Origin: Sphingobacterium micropteri
GTDB taxonomy: Bacteria > Bacteroidota > Bacteroidia > Sphingobacteriales > Sphingobacteriaceae
DNA: 64,000 bases
Assembly (NCBI RefSeq): GCF_014692515.1
Contig: NZ_JACOIK010000015.1
Location: 1-64,000 of the forward strand
Direction of reading: 5' to 3'
In this document: one piece after another, positions 62,372 through 64,000 of the stretch
How positions within the stretch are numbered: position 1 is the stretch's first letter
Layout of the letters: each line of letters begins with the position of its first letter
Program-made: the position numbers and the translations under genes
The notes under the pieces: model-generated
Databases searched by the model: none
Told to the model about the DNA's origin: nothing
The model's input: only the letters and a program-made list of their open reading frames with translations

Positions 62372-63871
62372 AATTTTAGCATGATGGCGGGGGTCTCTCG
62401 GCAATTGCTGGAATTTTACTGTCGTTACCTTAAATGGTAGTTGTTGAAGTTCTGCTAGTACCTGCTCCTTTATGGATTGCGTTTCCGCTGTTAGTTCAAT
62501 AAATGCACTTATATCGGTGCCGTCAGAAAGAATCGTTCCCATTTCAACGCCGTCGATAGACTGCACGTAGTTTTCAAAAACAAAAGTAGACAACCAATGG
62601 CCGTCCTGTGCAATAAGCGTATTACACCTTCCTGTGAGGAAGAGGCGTTCATCTCGGATATAACCACTGTCACCGGTTCGATGCCAGTAGACGTCATCGA
62701 TGAGGATTTTATTCGCCCGAAGGGCGTGTTCATTTTTATAATATTGTGCGAGCACATGGGGGCCGGCGACAATGATTTCTCCCCATACACCCTCCGGCTG
62801 TTGCATACGTTCAAATGCTTCCAAAGAAATATCGAAAAGCGGTTTATCTGTAATCGGAATAATCTTTACCTGTGTTTTATGAAAGATTGCACCGACCGGT
62901 ATACCTCTTTTTAAGTTGAATGTAGAGGTTTCGGATGCCAGTTCCTCAACGGCAATGGAGCTAATAGGCTCGGCTTCCGTAGAGCCGTAGAGAATACGAA
63001 CATTTTTAGTCGGGAATGCTTTGTTGTATAGTTTCGCTTCTTTTAAAAATACAGGTGCGCCACCGGTAAAGATATCGTTCAGTTCCGGCAATGAAATTTT
63101 ATGTTCGTAAATGTGTTCGGCAATACGCTTGATAAAATACGGGGAAGCCACCAGTCTAGTAACCTGATAATTTAAAAGCTGTTTTATTATTCTTCGAGGC
63201 TGGATTTTCGTAGGTTTGGATGGGTTGAAATCAGCAATCACCGAAGTCGATCCCACGGCAAGATTGATAAGCAAAACAATAGGTAACACGGACATGTCTA
63301 CGTCCGATGGCTTAGCTCGGATCTCCTGCTCCAGCGCTTTAAACTGTTCGTATAAAAAACCATGTGTCCGTAATGCTGCTTTTGGCGTTCCGGTACTGCC
63401 TGTCGTAAAGGTAATAAGTGCCGCATCTTTCAACGGTGTCTGACACATTTGGTCATTTTCCTTTCCAGAATAAGACAATCCTAACTTGATCGGAATCTGC
63501 CGGATGCCTTTAGAAAAGAAACGCAGCATATGGGCTTTCCAACTACCGACAAATGCTTTGCAATCCGCGATTCGACAACAGGTATCCAGACGATCTATCT
63601 TGCTCCATTGATCGACAAAAACGACGGTTGCTCCCAGATAGAACAGCGCCAGCACATTTCGGTATAGGTCAATGCCCATCGGTACAAACAGTAAAACCCG
63701 ATCACCTTTTCGGATTCCTTTTCGTTTGAAGTAATTTGCCGTTAGCCGAACATGCTGTGCGAGTTCTGAAAAAGTAATTTTATCACCGTTTTTATCCCAG
63801 ATAGCGGTTTTGTCAGGATACCTTTCGGCGTTATGTATAAACAGATCAGCGATGTTAAATGGATTTTCCAT
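62351..63871 (-). CDS. AMP-binding acyl-CoA synthetase/ligase family protein
   Basis: The product has 506 residues. Adenylating-enzyme motifs are FTTGSTGTPKAALRTHGF (P-loop, A3), LYGSTEAEPIS (A5) and WHRTGDSGYIRDERLFLTGR (A7-A8); the invariant late Lys is likely near HHAKIEYSKLI at the C terminus. It activates a carboxylic acid, but the substrate is not evident; weak resemblance to OleC-type enzymes of olefin or beta-lactone synthesis is noted but not certain. It overlaps the preceding gene on the same strand by 17 nt, so they are translationally coupled and part of an operon that continues beyond the window. Confidence 0.8.
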   Translation of the reverse strand: MENPFNIADLFIHNAERYPDKTAIWDKNGDKITFSELAQHVRLTANYFKRKGIRKGDRVLLFVPMGIDLYRNVLALFYLGATVVFVDQWSKIDRLDTCCRIADCKAFVGSWKAHMLRFFSKGIRQIPIKLGLSYSGKENDQMCQTPLKDAALITFTTGSTGTPKAALRTHGFLYEQFKALEQEIRAKPSDVDMSVLPIVLLINLAVGSTSVIADFNPSKPTKIQPRRIIKQLLNYQVTRLVASPYFIKRIAEHIYEHKISLPELNDIFTGGAPVFLKEAKLYNKAFPTKNVRILYGSTEAEPISSIAVEELASETSTFNLKRGIPVGAIFHKTQVKIIPITDKPLFDISLEAFERMQQPEGVWGEIIVAGPHVLAQYYKNEHALRANKILIDDVYWHRTGDSGYIRDERLFLTGRCNTLIAQDGHWLSTFVFENYVQSIDGVEMGTILSDGTDISAFIELTAETQSIKEQVLAELQQLPFKVTTVKFQQLPRDPRHHAKIEYSKLI

Positions 63872-64000
63872 AGAGCGTGTAGGTTTTTAATAGGTGTCCA
63901 TCGTACTGATCGGATAGGGGAGTCGCATCTCCCTCGTCAATCATCAAAGCATAAATAATCTGTTGATATTTTTTCGCTACGGCTTTTTGATAAAATTCAT
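63855..64000 (-). CDS. 3' end of an unidentified gene (cut by window end)
   Basis: The last 48 codons of a minus-strand frame enter from the right edge and stop at 63855, overlapping the AMP-binding gene start by 17 nt. The visible peptide has HALM-like and TYTLYGKSI-like segments (IIYALMIDEGDATP; HLLKTYTLYGKSI), faintly like the C terminus of GNAT-type acyltransferases. That is a guess; the rest of the gene is needed. Confidence 0.5.
   Translation of the reverse strand, partial: EFYQKAVAKKYQQIIYALMIDEGDATPLSDQYDGHLLKTYTLYGKSI

Overview
The window looks like a chromosomal segment of a Bacteroidota bacterium, most likely family Sphingobacteriaceae (Sphingobacterium/Pedobacter-like). The evidence is the Bacteroidota promoter form TTTG-N19-21-TAnnTTTG before several genes, a fused CcoN-CcoO oxidase subunit, a SusC/SusD polysaccharide locus with a DUF6377 regulator, a Rho factor with a long disordered insert, and many lipoprotein signals. 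The genus is an inference. No insertion sequence, phage, CRISPR array or integrase is visible.

Layout. 1-128: 3' end of a 5S rRNA gene and its terminator. 186-3891: radical SAM protein, NTP pyrophosphohydrolase, RsuA/RluB pseudouridine synthase and a lytic transglycosylase. 4072-9873: a compact cbb3 cytochrome oxidase operon (ccoNO, ccoQ, ccoP, ccoG, ccoH, SafE-like membrane protein) behind a CRP/FNR-type palindrome. 9885-15745: a tripartite RND efflux operon on the minus strand. 15919-24547: cardiolipin synthase, a 906-residue MG2/plug-like exported protein, a GDPD phosphodiesterase, YihY, a long-chain acyl-CoA synthetase and a small outer-membrane protein. 24600-36423: an alpha-1,6-mannan utilisation locus (regulator, GH125, SusC, SusD, SusE-like, two GH76). 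36487-44003: M61 peptidase, two BadF/GlcNAc-kinase-like paralogs, glutathione peroxidase, thymidine kinase, YbaB, UPF0173 hydrolase and two unknown proteins. 44601-50838: rho, pssA, an Hpt protein, folK, sppA, pgk. 50913-59680: a surface metallopeptidase-propeller-barrel protein, mgtE and an ABC/GDSL operon of the YbbP-YbbA-TesA type. 59892-60932: two identical tRNA-Asn genes followed by a 336-bp array of sixteen 21-bp units and a stretch of inverted repeats. 60933-64000: a persulfide dioxygenase/rhodanese protein and an AMP-binding enzyme overlapping an incomplete gene at the edge.

How it works together. The cbb3 operon provides high-affinity respiration; its usual partners CcoI and CcoS are not here. 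The mannan locus appears split by compartment: a lipoprotein GH76 probably cuts mannan at the surface, SusC/SusD import the pieces, and the second GH76 and GH125 finish them in the periplasm. Transcription ends are well marked, with stem-loops at five convergent junctions; two of these belong to one dispersed palindromic family.

Least explained are the 21-bp array with its downstream inverted repeats (60332-60900), the leaderless 35-codon reading frame in the mannan-locus leader (26578-26685), the HELRH-propeller-barrel protein (50913-53723), and the truncated acyl-activating module at the right edge.
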